Made by a program: the position numbers and the translations under genes
From: Variovorax sp. MHTC-1
GTDB lineage: Bacteria; Pseudomonadota; Gammaproteobacteria; Burkholderiales; Burkholderiaceae_C
NCBI RefSeq assembly: GCF_003984645.1
Contig: NZ_RWKI01000002.1
Span: 414,576 to 478,575, forward strand
Length of the DNA: 64,000 nucleotides
Reading direction: 5' to 3'
In this document: piece after piece, positions 47,011-55,556 of the stretch
Layout of the letters: each line of letters begins with the position of its first letter
How positions within the stretch are numbered: position 1 is the first letter of the stretch
Notes under the pieces: model-generated
The model's database searches: none
Told to the model about the DNA's origin: nothing
Seen by the model: the letters and a program-made list of their open reading frames with translations, nothing else

Positions 47011-47241
47011 ATGACCAGTGAACAGCAAACCTCATCATGCCGCGTCGCCCAGGCGCTCGAGATCCACCGAAGCATTGCCGCGTGCAGTGACCGCCTCACG
47101 CGGAACGACGATGTCCACGCGCTGACCGCCGCGTTGATGCTGCCCTGCTACCAGGCCCAGCTCGGCCGGCTGACGCGCGCGATGAGCTCGGTGGAGCAGA
47201 GCGAGCTGATGTCGCTGCTGATCCCCATCGACGTGCGTTGA
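47011..47241 (+). CDS. Small protein possibly under SoxR control, 76 residues
   Basis: The protein starts MTSEQQTSSCRVAQALEIHR and contains two cysteines; no family is recognised. The SoxR-box-like promoter would start transcription close to 47008-47011, so the message may have little or no leader. It is convergent with soxR, whose stop lies 18 bp away. It could be a small redox-response protein, but this is a guess. Confidence 0.55.
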   Translation: MTSEQQTSSCRVAQALEIHRSIAACSDRLTRNDDVHALTAALMLPCYQAQLGRLTRAMSSVEQSELMSLLIPIDVR

Positions 47242-47258
47242 CGGCAGCAGCAGCCCCC

Positions 47259-47738
47259 TCAGCCGTCCGCGCGCTGGATGACCACCAGGCGGCGCGCGCC
47301 GGGCCCCTGCGACGCCAGCTTGTCGCCGGGGTTGCGCAGCCGGCAGCGGTCGATGGACAGGCAGCCGCAGCCGATGCAGTCGTCCAGCGTGTCGCGCAGC
47401 TTCTTGAGCTGCGCCATGCGCTCGTCCAGCTCCGCGCGCCAGCCGGCCGAAAGCCGCGCCCAATCCTCGCGGCTGGGCGCCGCCGACGTGGGCAGCGTCG
47501 CCAGCGCATCGGAGATATCGGCCAACGCGATGCCCACCCGCTGCGCGACACGGATGAACGCCACGCGCCGGAGCATGTCGCGCGCATAGCGACGGTGGTT
47601 GCTCGGCGCGCGATGGCTGGCGATGAGGCCCTTGGATTCGTAGAAGTGGAGGGTGGAGACGGGGACGCCGCTGCGTTGAGCGACCTCGCCTACGGAGAGG
47701 GTGGCGCAACGGTCTATGGGTTTTGGCTGGGATTTCAT
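47259..47738 (-). CDS. soxR: Redox-sensitive transcriptional activator SoxR
   Basis: The 159-residue MerR-family protein has the winged helix ([20 protein letters not shown]) and the [2Fe-2S] cysteines at 121, 124, 126 and 132 ([12 protein letters not shown]), matching E. coli C119, C122, C124 and C130. Oxidation of the cluster by redox-cycling compounds turns on its targets. It is divergent from the DMT exporter gene across 82 bp, where I see no SoxR box. The clear box is at 46977. Confidence 0.95.
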   Translation of the reverse strand: MKSQPKPIDRCATLSVGEVAQRSGVPVSTLHFYESKGLIASHRAPSNHRRYARDMLRRVAFIRVAQRVGIALADISDALATLPTSAAPSREDWARLSAGWRAELDERMAQLKKLRDTLDDCIGCGCLSIDRCRLRNPGDKLASQGPGARRLVVIQRADG

Positions 47739-47820
47739 GGGTGTATTCGGTGTGGCACGATGCAGGCAGGCAAGCGCGGCCCTCGCGCATGCTCCGACAA
47801 GTCTCCTCCCCCCGTTCGAC

Positions 47821-48741
47821 ATGAGCTCGCAGCCCTTGTCCTCAAGGCCCTCCGCCGCGGCCAACGGCCGCGCCATCGCCACGATGATGGGTGCCATGGG
47901 CTGCTTCGTGCTCAATGACGCACTGGTCAAGCATGTCAGCCAGTCCATGCCCTCGGCGCAGCTCATCTTCCTGCGCGGATTGATTGCCTCGGTGCTCGTG
48001 CTGTTGGTCGCCCATCGTTTGGGCGCGCTGCGCCAGGCGGGGGCGGTGCTGAATCCGCGGGTGGCACTGCGTGGCGCGGTCGATGCATGCGCGACCATGA
48101 TGTACCTGCTGTCGCTGTTTCAGTTGCCGATCGGCAATGCCACGGCCATCAATCTCGCCGCGCCGCTGTTCATGACCGTGTTCGCGGTGCTCTTCATGGA
48201 CGAGCGCGCCGGCATGGCGCGCTGGTCCGCCGTTGTGCTCGGCTTCGCGGGTGTGCTCTGCGTCGTGCAGCCCAGCGGGGAGGGCTTCAGTGCGTGGGCC
48301 CTGCTGTGCCTGCTCGGCACGCTGTTCCACGCCATGCGCGACCTGATGACGCGGCGCATCGATCCGGCCATCCCGTCGATCATCATCACCCTGGCCACGG
48401 CGCTGGCCGTCACCGTGCTGGCTGGATGCCTGACGCTGCTGAGCGGCTGGCAGGCGTTTGCGCTGCGCGATCTGGCCCTGCTCGGCGTCGCGGCGGCCTT
48501 CCTGGCCTCCGGCTATTTCCTGCTGGTGCAATGCATGCGCGCCGGCGAGGTGTCGCTCACGGCACCCTTCCGCTACACGGCGGTTCTCTTCGCCATGCTG
48601 CTGGGCTACGCCATATGGGACGAGGTCCCGAGCGGATGGGCCTGGCTGGGTGTCGCCCTGCTCGTCGGATCGGGCCTCTACATGCTGCACAGCGAGCGGG
48701 GCCGGACCCGCGCAGCCGCGCTGGACGCCCAGCCGGAATGA
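47821..48741 (+). CDS. EamA/DMT-family transporter
   Basis: The 306-residue protein has ten hydrophobic segments in two EamA repeats ([19 protein letters not shown] and [20 protein letters not shown]). Such proteins export metabolites or amino acids. Its position divergent from soxR makes a stress-linked export role plausible. A 52-codon frame overlaps its stop by ATGA. Confidence 0.88.
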   Translation: MSSQPLSSRPSAAANGRAIATMMGAMGCFVLNDALVKHVSQSMPSAQLIFLRGLIASVLVLLVAHRLGALRQAGAVLNPRVALRGAVDACATMMYLLSLFQLPIGNATAINLAAPLFMTVFAVLFMDERAGMARWSAVVLGFAGVLCVVQPSGEGFSAWALLCLLGTLFHAMRDLMTRRIDPAIPSIIITLATALAVTVLAGCLTLLSGWQAFALRDLALLGVAAAFLASGYFLLVQCMRAGEVSLTAPFRYTAVLFAMLLGYAIWDEVPSGWAWLGVALLVGSGLYMLHSERGRTRAAALDAQPE

Positions 48742-48896
48742 CGGGCGACGACGAGATCTCCCCGCAGCTGTCGCAGGCGCGCGCCGTGCTCGAGCGCAAT
48801 CTGGCCGGCCGCGCTGGGCAGGTGACTGCGTTCGTGCGCTACGTCCGGACGGCGATCGAGAGCGTCTGCGCACGCGCGGGGATGAATCCGGGCTGA
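48738..48896 (+). CDS. Small hypothetical protein, 52 residues, coupled to the transporter gene
   Basis: The ATG overlaps the transporter stop as ATGA. The peptide starts [20 protein letters not shown] and is helical. Translational coupling gives it some support. No family is recognised. Confidence 0.4.
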   Translation: MTGDDEISPQLSQARAVLERNLAGRAGQVTAFVRYVRTAIESVCARAGMNPG

Positions 48897-48966
48897 AGGT
48901 TCAAGCCAGGTGGCGCCGGTATCGGGCGTGAAGGGCACGCCAAAGCGGGCCCACCGCCGCCTCATA

Positions 48967-48991
48967 AAAAAGCCCCAGCCGAAGCTGGGGC
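48967..48991 (-). terminator. Rho-independent terminator of the lipoprotein gene
   Basis: On the minus strand GCCCCAGC, loop TTCG, GCTGGGGC and then TTTTTT form an 8-bp GC stem with a stable tetraloop and a T-run. It lies 27 bases after the stop of the gene at 49018. This is the only canonical intrinsic terminator I found in the window. Confidence 0.92.
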
Positions 48992-49017
48992 CTGGGGTGG
49001 GCGATGAACTCAGCGCG

Positions 49018-51558
49018 TCACGGCACGTTCGAAGAGTGCACCGCGAACGGCTTGAACGGCAGGGCCAGCTTGCCTGCGTACTCGCCATGGGATGCCAGCG
49101 TGGGGCAAAAACCGATCGCGGAGCAGAAGTTGGTGTCCGGGTAGATCAGGTCATCGAAGCGGTAGTTGTCGATGCTCTGGCCGCTGTAGTTCGCCACACT
49201 GACGATGTTGCCCTTCGTTGAGTAGTTGTCGGACATCGTCACCATGACCGGGTCGACGCGCGAGTCCTCCATGGTGCGCAGGATGGTGCCACTGTTGCCG
49301 TCGGCGCCAAACTTGAGCCAACCCCACTTTCGATTGGCGCGATCGGTGAAGATCAGCATCGTGTTGATGGTGTCGTCCTGGCCCGGGTAGTCCTTGGCCG
49401 CGGCGAGGTGCGTGACGTTGCTGCCCAGGCCCGTCACCACGCCGACTTCCGCGATCTCGGCGGGCGTGCCGACCGCCGGCTTGGGGCCCTGCACATACTG
49501 CCCCAGCGAGTACAGATGCACCTTGCCGTTCTCGGTGGCAACCCATGCGCGTGGATAGCGTGGCACGGTCTTCCAGTACGGGCTGTCCGGCGTCACGCGC
49601 TCGCGGTCGTCCTTGCTCCAGTAGCTGTAGGTCGAGGTCGTCAGGATGCTCGTGGGCTTGTCGGCCAGCGTGATCGTCTTGATGATCGTCGGCATGGCCT
49701 GCGGACGATCCGCCAGCAGGTACGGCCACTGGTTGGCGGCGAGCCCGACGTTCTGCGTTTCGAGGTTGCTCGCAGCGCCGCCCAGGTACATCTCGTTCGT
49801 GTACTTGAAGAGCGGGCCGAGGTCGATGAAGGCCACGGTCTTCTCCGACTTCGAGGCCACCACGGCGATGCCGCCCTTGGCGTACTTCTCGTAGTACTGG
49901 CCGCCCGGCAGCAGCTTCGCCCGGTTGTCGGCCATCGGCGAGGCTTCCTTGGCCATGCCCGACAAGCCGCCGTTGCTGGTGTACACGACGGCCGCATACG
50001 GGTGCATGCCGGTGGTCACCTTGATCGACGTCGGGGCCTTCATGTTGGCGGGCAGATCGACATAGCCGAGCACCTTCATGAAGATGTAGTTGCCCTGGTT
50101 GAAGAAGCCGGGATGCACCATGTCCATCCAGTCGTGCCACCAGTCGTACTTGGGGCCATTGAGCGTGCAGTTCTGGCAGGTGCCACCGAGCGAGACGACC
50201 GCGACCTGGCCCTTGTGGCCGATGGTGTCCCACACGGTGACGAAGGCGAACTCGCCGCCGCCGGTGACGGAGATGGCGGTCGGCACCTTGCCGAGGGCCA
50301 GCTTGACGCTGGCGCGGTTCTGCGCGGTGAACGTGCCGACGGTGAAGATCGTTGCCGGCTTCGTGGGGCTGCCTTGTGTGGCGATCAGCGACAGGCGCGT
50401 CGAGGGGCTGTCCGCTGCGTTCTCGCCGCGGTCTTCGACGATGGGCAGGTCTGCCGGGTCGTTCGGCGACAGCACGCCTGCGGCGTAGTAGGCATCGACC
50501 GAGGTGGGCAGCAGTCGCCGGTCTTGCCACAGCATCTGCGGGCGCTGCATGAAGGTCACCCGGTCGGTGGCCTGCGACTGGAACCACGCGAGCGAGTTCG
50601 ACAACGAGCTCCCGCTGGCGGGCGTGCCGATGGCTGCGCCATGGATGCTCACGTACAGGTTGGCCGCGGAGTTGTTTTCCGCACCGAGCTGGTAGTAGAG
50701 ATCATTGCCCGGGCCGTGGTTGATCGCGCCCACGTCGCCGCGAAGCGGAAGCGTGTTGACGCCGGTCTTGGTTGCTGCCGGGCCGAACCTGTATGCCACG
50801 CCCTCGGATTGACCGAGCTTGTAGGCGAGGGTGGCGTAGGCACTCGCAACGATGGCGCCGGAGCTGTCCACCACGTCGCCGGCGATGGGGGAAGGCGCGG
50901 GAGCAGGTGCGGGAGCTGGTGCCGGGGCGGGGGCGGGAGCCGCCGGAGCGGGAGCGGGAGCCGTTGCTGGTGGCGATTCAGGCGCAGGACCGGCCGACAC
51001 ACATGTTTTCACCGTCATGAACGCGGGGTCGCCACCAAAGAAGGTGTTCGTGCACGCTGCTGTTCCAGTGACCGACTGGGTAATCCAGCGCGAGTCGGCG
51101 CCGTACTTCACCAATGTGGGGGCGGGCACAGTGAACGAAGAACCTTCCTTGGCGAGCAAGGTTCCCGCGGGAGGAGCAGGCAAGATCTGCACATAGCACG
51201 CCTTCACCACGTACTCCAGCGGGTCACGGCCGAAGGTGGCGTTGCTGCAGACCACGGCGCCGGCGAGCATCTTGCTCGTCCAGCCCGAATCCGCGCCGTA
51301 CTGCACCACCGTCGACGTTGGCAGGTTGAACGCCTGGCCTTCGTTGGCGACCTTGACCCAGCTCGAGTCGAGCTTGCTGTGCACTGCCTCCTTGTCTGCG
51401 GCGGGCTCGCCTGCCGATGCAGCCGCCGATTCCGTCGGCGCATCCGTGCCTTGAGGGTAAGCGAAGCCGCCGCCGGAGCCGCTTCCGCCCCCTCCGCAGC
51501 CCGCGAGTGCGCCTGCTGCAATAAAAAGCAGAAGCGCACTTTTGTTGATCTTTTTCAC
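49018..51558 (-). CDS. Large secreted lipoprotein with duplicated cysteine domain and propeller-like region
   Basis: The 846-residue protein has a lipobox (AAGALAGC, Cys near residue 21) followed by a glycine-serine spacer. Two homologous domains of about 60 residues follow: SSWVKVANEGQAFNLPTST with QYGADSGWTSKML, and AKEGSSFTVPAPT with KYGADSRWITQSV. Each holds a pair of cysteines. An alanine-proline linker leads to a long region with beta-propeller-like repeats (GGGEFAFVTVWDTIGHKGQV, GHPYAAVVYTSNGG-like). It starts with GTG after AGGAG and ends in a strong terminator. The function is unknown; it may bind a surface ligand. Confidence 0.8.
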   Translation of the reverse strand: MKKINKSALLLFIAAGALAGCGGGGSGSGGGFAYPQGTDAPTESAAASAGEPAADKEAVHSKLDSSWVKVANEGQAFNLPTSTVVQYGADSGWTSKMLAGAVVCSNATFGRDPLEYVVKACYVQILPAPPAGTLLAKEGSSFTVPAPTLVKYGADSRWITQSVTGTAACTNTFFGGDPAFMTVKTCVSAGPAPESPPATAPAPAPAAPAPAPAPAPAPAPAPSPIAGDVVDSSGAIVASAYATLAYKLGQSEGVAYRFGPAATKTGVNTLPLRGDVGAINHGPGNDLYYQLGAENNSAANLYVSIHGAAIGTPASGSSLSNSLAWFQSQATDRVTFMQRPQMLWQDRRLLPTSVDAYYAAGVLSPNDPADLPIVEDRGENAADSPSTRLSLIATQGSPTKPATIFTVGTFTAQNRASVKLALGKVPTAISVTGGGEFAFVTVWDTIGHKGQVAVVSLGGTCQNCTLNGPKYDWWHDWMDMVHPGFFNQGNYIFMKVLGYVDLPANMKAPTSIKVTTGMHPYAAVVYTSNGGLSGMAKEASPMADNRAKLLPGGQYYEKYAKGGIAVVASKSEKTVAFIDLGPLFKYTNEMYLGGAASNLETQNVGLAANQWPYLLADRPQAMPTIIKTITLADKPTSILTTSTYSYWSKDDRERVTPDSPYWKTVPRYPRAWVATENGKVHLYSLGQYVQGPKPAVGTPAEIAEVGVVTGLGSNVTHLAAAKDYPGQDDTINTMLIFTDRANRKWGWLKFGADGNSGTILRTMEDSRVDPVMVTMSDNYSTKGNIVSVANYSGQSIDNYRFDDLIYPDTNFCSAIGFCPTLASHGEYAGKLALPFKPFAVHSSNVP

Positions 51559-52190
51559 ACTGAATCTCCTGGTCGACCTGTAGTCGAGAAAAAAGAAATC
51601 CCCTGCGCCTCAAAAGGGCGCAAAAGAAATTGGTAAAAACTGCTGAAACGGGAAGGGCTGATCGCCGCTTGGGCTAGAGGGGTTTGGCACGGTGTCCGTG
51701 CTCAACCCTGCTCGTGGTGTTGGGGCCTGAGGCCGCCGGACATCGAACCCAACTGGACCGCGGTGACAGCCATGTCGTTCTTCAAGAGAACGCCCTCGTG
51801 TCGCCTTACTCTTCGCGGTGCCGCTGCGATTCGATCGTCAGAGCTCAACCGATTTGTCGTCGGTTCTTTTGAGTACTTAGGTAAGCTGCATGCGCTGCGC
51901 GTCGTCGCTGCAGGCCGCTGCGACAGAAGCTTTCATAGTGTTGCCTTTTATTGTTTCAATAAAATTTTGAACTGATGTTATTGTCGGTTCGCAGTTCTCT
52001 TTTGCGCCAAATCAAAGGCCCAAAGACAGGCACAACTTCACGTCTTGGCCGCGCGATATCGAATAACGTCTCCATGAGGCCATTCGACTTTAATAAAATA
52101 GTTAAAAAGTCATTGGCTCTTCCACGCGATCAACGAATACTTAATTCGGATTAAGGTGAAAGAATTAGAGTCTTGAAAGCGGTGGCGAGG
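51559..52190. other. AT-rich intergenic region upstream of the lipoprotein and GyrI-like genes
   Basis: These 632 bp lack a credible gene. Base composition falls well below that of its neighbours from about 51860 to 52160. The region must contain the promoters of the lipoprotein gene (minus) and the GyrI-like gene (plus). It includes an AT-rich palindrome at 51946-51964. The low GC points to regulatory DNA or to imported sequence. Confidence 0.5.
51946..51964. promoter_or_regulatory. AT-rich palindrome
   Basis: TTTTATTG and CAATAAAA are perfect inverted arms around TTT. It lies roughly 390 bp upstream of the lipoprotein start and 230 bp upstream of the GyrI-like start. It could be an operator, or a hairpin ending a transcript; position does not decide. 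Confidence 0.4.
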
Positions 52191-52835
52191 ATGAAGAAGA
52201 TCGATTTCAAAAAGACCCTCAAGCCGCTCTACAACCCGCCTGCCGGGGAGTTCGCTTCCGTCGAAGTGCCGCAGATGCAGTTCGTGAAGGTGGACGGCGA
52301 TGGCGATCCCAACACCGCGCCAACTTACCGTTCGGCGGTCGAATGGCTCTACGGGGTCAGCTATGCCACGAAGTTCGCCGCCAAGGCGGCACTCGGCAAA
52401 GACTATGTGGTGCCGCCGCTGGAAGGCTTGTGGTGGGCCGACGATCCCAAGAGCTTCATCACGCGCGCAAAGGACCAGTGGCGCTGGACGATGATGATCA
52501 TGGCCCCCGATTTCGTCACCCGTGACATGTTCGAGAACGCGGTGGCCAAGACGAGCGGGAAGCTCGGCCAGCCCCCGCAAAGCCTGCGCCTCGAACCCTA
52601 TGGCGAAGGGCTGTCGCTCCAGACCCTGCATGTGGGCAGCTACGACGACGAAGCTCCGGTTCTGGCCCGGCTCCATGGCGAGGTGATGCCGAGCAAGGGG
52701 ATGGCCTTCAACGGCCCACACCATGAGATCTATCTGAGCGATCCGCGCAGGACTGAACCGGCCAGGCTCAAGACGATCCTGCGCCAGCCGGTGTCCATCG
52801 AGCCCGCATTGCTTACCCCGGCCCTTCGCGCCTGA
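52191..52835 (+). CDS. GyrI-like small-molecule-binding protein
   Basis: The 214-residue protein starts MKKIDFKKTLKPLYNPPAGE and has the GyrI/SOUL-like fold of the family (FASVEVPQMQFVKVDGDGDP, GLWWADDPKSFITRAKDQWR, PHHEIYLSDPRRTEPARLKT). Such single-domain proteins bind or hydrolyse small hydrophobic compounds. The ATG at 52191 is chosen over a TTG at 52173. Its last 23 bp overlap the end of the LysR gene. Confidence 0.83.
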   Translation: MKKIDFKKTLKPLYNPPAGEFASVEVPQMQFVKVDGDGDPNTAPTYRSAVEWLYGVSYATKFAAKAALGKDYVVPPLEGLWWADDPKSFITRAKDQWRWTMMIMAPDFVTRDMFENAVAKTSGKLGQPPQSLRLEPYGEGLSLQTLHVGSYDDEAPVLARLHGEVMPSKGMAFNGPHHEIYLSDPRRTEPARLKTILRQPVSIEPALLTPALRA

Positions 52836-53721
52836 GGCTGTTGCTCAACGCCGTCTTCCTCAAGATCACGGCGAACGACTGCACCGCCGCCGGCTTCGCC
52901 TCCTTCAGCCGCCACAAGATCCCCGGCGTCCGTATCGGGGTCGGGCTTTCGAGCGGGATGATCTTCAGTCCCGCCATCGCCTCCGGCACCGCGTTGATGG
53001 CCACGATCGAGCCGATCATCGTGCGCGCCACCAGCGCGAGCATCGGCGCGACGGTCGACATCTCGGCCACCACCGTGGGCTCGGCGCCGCAGGCGTGGAA
53101 GCATTCCTCGAGCATGGTGCGGGTCGAGAAGGCGGATGAGACGAGCACCAGGTCTCGCCGGTGCAGCTCCACCATGCGGATGCGCTTGCGGTGGGCCAGC
53201 GGGTGGTTGGTGGAGACGACCAGCACCATCTCCTCGTTGTAGAGCGGCTCGAACCACAGGCCGGCCGAGTCCTGCGGGCGGTAGGAGATGCCGAGGTCCA
53301 TCTCGCCGTCGCGCAGCCGCGCGGCAATCACTTCGGCGGCGAGCTCCTCGACGCTGATGCGCACCGTCGGATGGCGCGCGAGGAACTGCGCCACGCATTC
53401 GGGGATGAGGCCGATGTTGAAGGTGTGGGTGGCGCCGATGCGGACCTTGCCCGTGAGGTTGCCGGCGCCGGGCTTGAGCAGCGCCACGCCCTGGTCCACC
53501 TCCTTCAATGCGCGCGAGGCGTAGCCGCGCAGCAGCTCGCCGGCCTCGGTGGTCACCACCTTCTTGCCGATGCGCTCGAAGAGCGGCTGGCCCAGCTCGT
53601 CCTCGAGCTGCTTGATCTGGTGCGAAAGGGTCGACTGGGTTACGTGCACGCGTTCGGCCGCGCGCGTGAAGCTCAGGCAATCGGCCAGGGCGACGAAGTA
53701 GCGCAGATGCCTCATCTCCAT
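52813..53721 (-). CDS. LysR-family regulator of the dioxygenase operon
   Basis: The 302-residue protein has the LysR helix-turn-helix (CLSFTRAAERVHVTQSTLSH) and an effector domain of the CynR/CbbR-like class (VRIGATHTFNIGLIPECVAQ). It is divergent from the intradiol dioxygenase gene across 107 bp holding a perfect T-N11-A palindrome. It is therefore the likely activator of that operon. MEMRHLRYF at 53721 is the chosen start. Confidence 0.92.
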   Translation of the reverse strand: MEMRHLRYFVALADCLSFTRAAERVHVTQSTLSHQIKQLEDELGQPLFERIGKKVVTTEAGELLRGYASRALKEVDQGVALLKPGAGNLTGKVRIGATHTFNIGLIPECVAQFLARHPTVRISVEELAAEVIAARLRDGEMDLGISYRPQDSAGLWFEPLYNEEMVLVVSTNHPLAHRKRIRMVELHRRDLVLVSSAFSTRTMLEECFHACGAEPTVVAEMSTVAPMLALVARTMIGSIVAINAVPEAMAGLKIIPLESPTPIRTPGILWRLKEAKPAAVQSFAVILRKTALSNSLRREGPG

Positions 53722-53735
53722 ACAAACCCCCGCGA

Positions 53736-53756
53736 ATGATCGATGCCATCGATCAT
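53736..53756. promoter_or_regulatory. LysR-type operator (T-N11-A palindrome)
   Basis: ATGATCGAT-GCC-ATCGATCAT is a perfect 21-bp inverted repeat. It contains T-N11-A at 53740 and 53752, the standard LysR recognition motif. It lies 15 bp from the regulator start and 73 bp from the dioxygenase start, as expected for the recognition site of a divergent LysR pair. Confidence 0.75.
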
Positions 53757-53828
53757 ATCCATGGAAATTCATCATTTGTCGCGGCCATCTGCGCGGCCTA
53801 TCGTCCAGCCAGAACCAGGAGACAAGAC

Positions 53829-54716
53829 ATGGCGGACTACAACCAGGACAGCATCACGCGGGATGTGATCGAGGCCTTCGCGAAGACGCCCGACCCGCGG
53901 CTGCGCGAGCTGATGACGGCGCTGGTCAAGCACATCCACGCCTTCGCGCGCGAGGTCGACCTGAAGCCCGACGAGTGGCTGGCGGCAATGAAGTTTCTCG
54001 AAGCCACCGGCCAGATCTCGACCGACAAGCGGCCCGAGTTCATCCTGCTCTCCGACACGCTGGGTCTCTCGATGATGGTGGTGGCGCTGGACCAGGCGCG
54101 CGCCAGCGGCGGCGCGCAGGGCGCGACCGAGGCGACGGAGGCCACGGTCGAGGGCCCGTTCTACTGGCCCGGCGCGCCCGAGATGCCGCTGGGCGCCGAC
54201 ATCACGGGCAGTGCGCGCGGCGAGCCGACCTTCTACATGGGCCGCGTGACCGATGTGCACGGCGCGCCGCTGGAAGGCGCCTTGCTCGACGTTTGGTCGG
54301 GCGACGGCGAGGGCAAGTACGACGTGCAGCTGAGCAGCGAGCCCACGATGGCTGCGCGCGGGCGCTTTCGCACCGATGCGCAGGGGCGCTACTGGTTCTG
54401 GTCGATCCGGCCCGCCTACTACCCGATCCCCGACGACGGCCCGGTGGGCCAAATGATGCATGCCACCGAGCGCAGCATCTACCGCCCCGGCCACATCCAC
54501 CTGCAGGTGTCGGCGCCGGGCCATGTGACGCTGACGACGCAAGTGTTCGTCGGCGGCAGCCCGTACATCGACCAGGACGCGGTCTTCGGCAAGCGCGACA
54601 GCCTGGTGGTCGACTTCGAGACGCACCCGCCGGGCAAGGCGGTGGACGGGCGCGAGATGAAGGTGCCCTACCACTCGGCGAGCTTCGACGTGCGGCTCGC
54701 GCCGGCGGCGGCCTGA
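53829..54716 (+). CDS. Intradiol ring-cleavage dioxygenase
   Basis: The 295-residue protein has the Fe(III) ligands of catechol/hydroxyquinol 1,2-dioxygenases: Tyr164 (GEGKYDVQ), Tyr198 (AYYPIPDDGP), His222 and His224 (RPGHIHLQV). The helical N-terminal dimer domain is present (TRDVIEAFAKT to LSDTLGLSMMVVALDQ), followed by EGPFYWPGAPEMPLG. It opens an aromatic diol between the hydroxyls. Length and dimer domain fit the hydroxyquinol or catechol 1,2-dioxygenase subgroup; the exact diol is not fixed. It heads the operon behind the LysR box. Confidence 0.9.
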   Translation: MADYNQDSITRDVIEAFAKTPDPRLRELMTALVKHIHAFAREVDLKPDEWLAAMKFLEATGQISTDKRPEFILLSDTLGLSMMVVALDQARASGGAQGATEATEATVEGPFYWPGAPEMPLGADITGSARGEPTFYMGRVTDVHGAPLEGALLDVWSGDGEGKYDVQLSSEPTMAARGRFRTDAQGRYWFWSIRPAYYPIPDDGPVGQMMHATERSIYRPGHIHLQVSAPGHVTLTTQVFVGGSPYIDQDAVFGKRDSLVVDFETHPPGKAVDGREMKVPYHSASFDVRLAPAAA

Positions 54717-54749
54717 ACTCCACCTCTCTTCTTTTTTGCAAGGACTCTC

Positions 54750-55556
54750 ATGAAGATCGGCAAGGCCACGGTGCCGCGCACTTCCATCTGCACCTCGGAC
54801 GCCCACACCATCGTCGTTCGCGGCTATGACCTGTCGAAGGACCTGATCGGCAAGCTCTCCTTCGTGGATCATTTCTTTCTGCTGCTGACAGGGCAGAAGC
54901 CGACGCCGGGCCAGGCCGCGGTGCTCAACGCCACGCTGGTGGCCATCGCCGAGCACGGCCTGGTGCCCAGCGTGCAGGCCGCGCGCATGACCCTCGCCGC
55001 GGCGCCCGATGCGATGCAGGGCGCGGTGGCGGCGGGCATCCTCGGCTGCGGCTCGGTGGTGCTCGGCTCGTCGGAGACGGCGGGGCGCATGTATGTCGAG
55101 ATCGATTCGCAGGTGAAGGCCGGCGCCGCACTCGACGAGGCGGCACTCGAGGTGATGAAGGCCTGGCGCGCCGCCGGCCGCTCGATTCCCGGCTACGGCC
55201 ATCCGCTGCACAAGGAGCGCGACGAGCGCGTGGGCGCGCTGTTCGACGTGGCCAAGGCCGCGGGCACCGACCTGCGCTTCGTCGGCATCGCCGAAGCATG
55301 CGAAAGGCTCCTGCCCGAGCTGCTGGGCAAGCCGCTCAAGCTCAACGTCTCGGGCGCGATCCCCTCGGTGCTGCTGGGCGCGGGCTTTCCGGTCGAAGGG
55401 CTCAAGGGCGTGCCGATGCTCGCGCGGACCGCGGGGCTGATCGCGCACATGGTGGAGGAGATGCGCCTGCCGATCGGCTTTGCGCTCTCCTACCAGGGGA
55501 CACGCGAGATGGAGTACGACGGCGAGCTGCCTCCGGGCTTCGGGAAGCACAAATGA
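54750..55556 (+). CDS. Citryl-CoA lyase-like (short citrate synthase family) protein
   Basis: The 268-residue protein is much shorter than citrate synthase (about 430) and keeps its C-terminal catalytic histidine segment, IPGYGHPLHKERDERV, as well as a GYDLSKDLIGKLSFVDHFFL start. Such short members split citryl-CoA-type thioesters. With the CoA-transferase gene overlapping its end, it would form a pair that activates and cleaves a carboxylic acid made downstream of ring cleavage. The substrate is inferred. Confidence 0.8.
   Translation: MKIGKATVPRTSICTSDAHTIVVRGYDLSKDLIGKLSFVDHFFLLLTGQKPTPGQAAVLNATLVAIAEHGLVPSVQAARMTLAAAPDAMQGAVAAGILGCGSVVLGSSETAGRMYVEIDSQVKAGAALDEAALEVMKAWRAAGRSIPGYGHPLHKERDERVGALFDVAKAAGTDLRFVGIAEACERLLPELLGKPLKLNVSGAIPSVLLGAGFPVEGLKGVPMLARTAGLIAHMVEEMRLPIGFALSYQGTREMEYDGELPPGFGKHK

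Noticed and set aside
50850..51000. Tandem repeat-like GC tract in the lipoprotein gene
   Set aside because: It encodes the proline-alanine linker; the repetition is a codon effect rather than a genetic repeat element.
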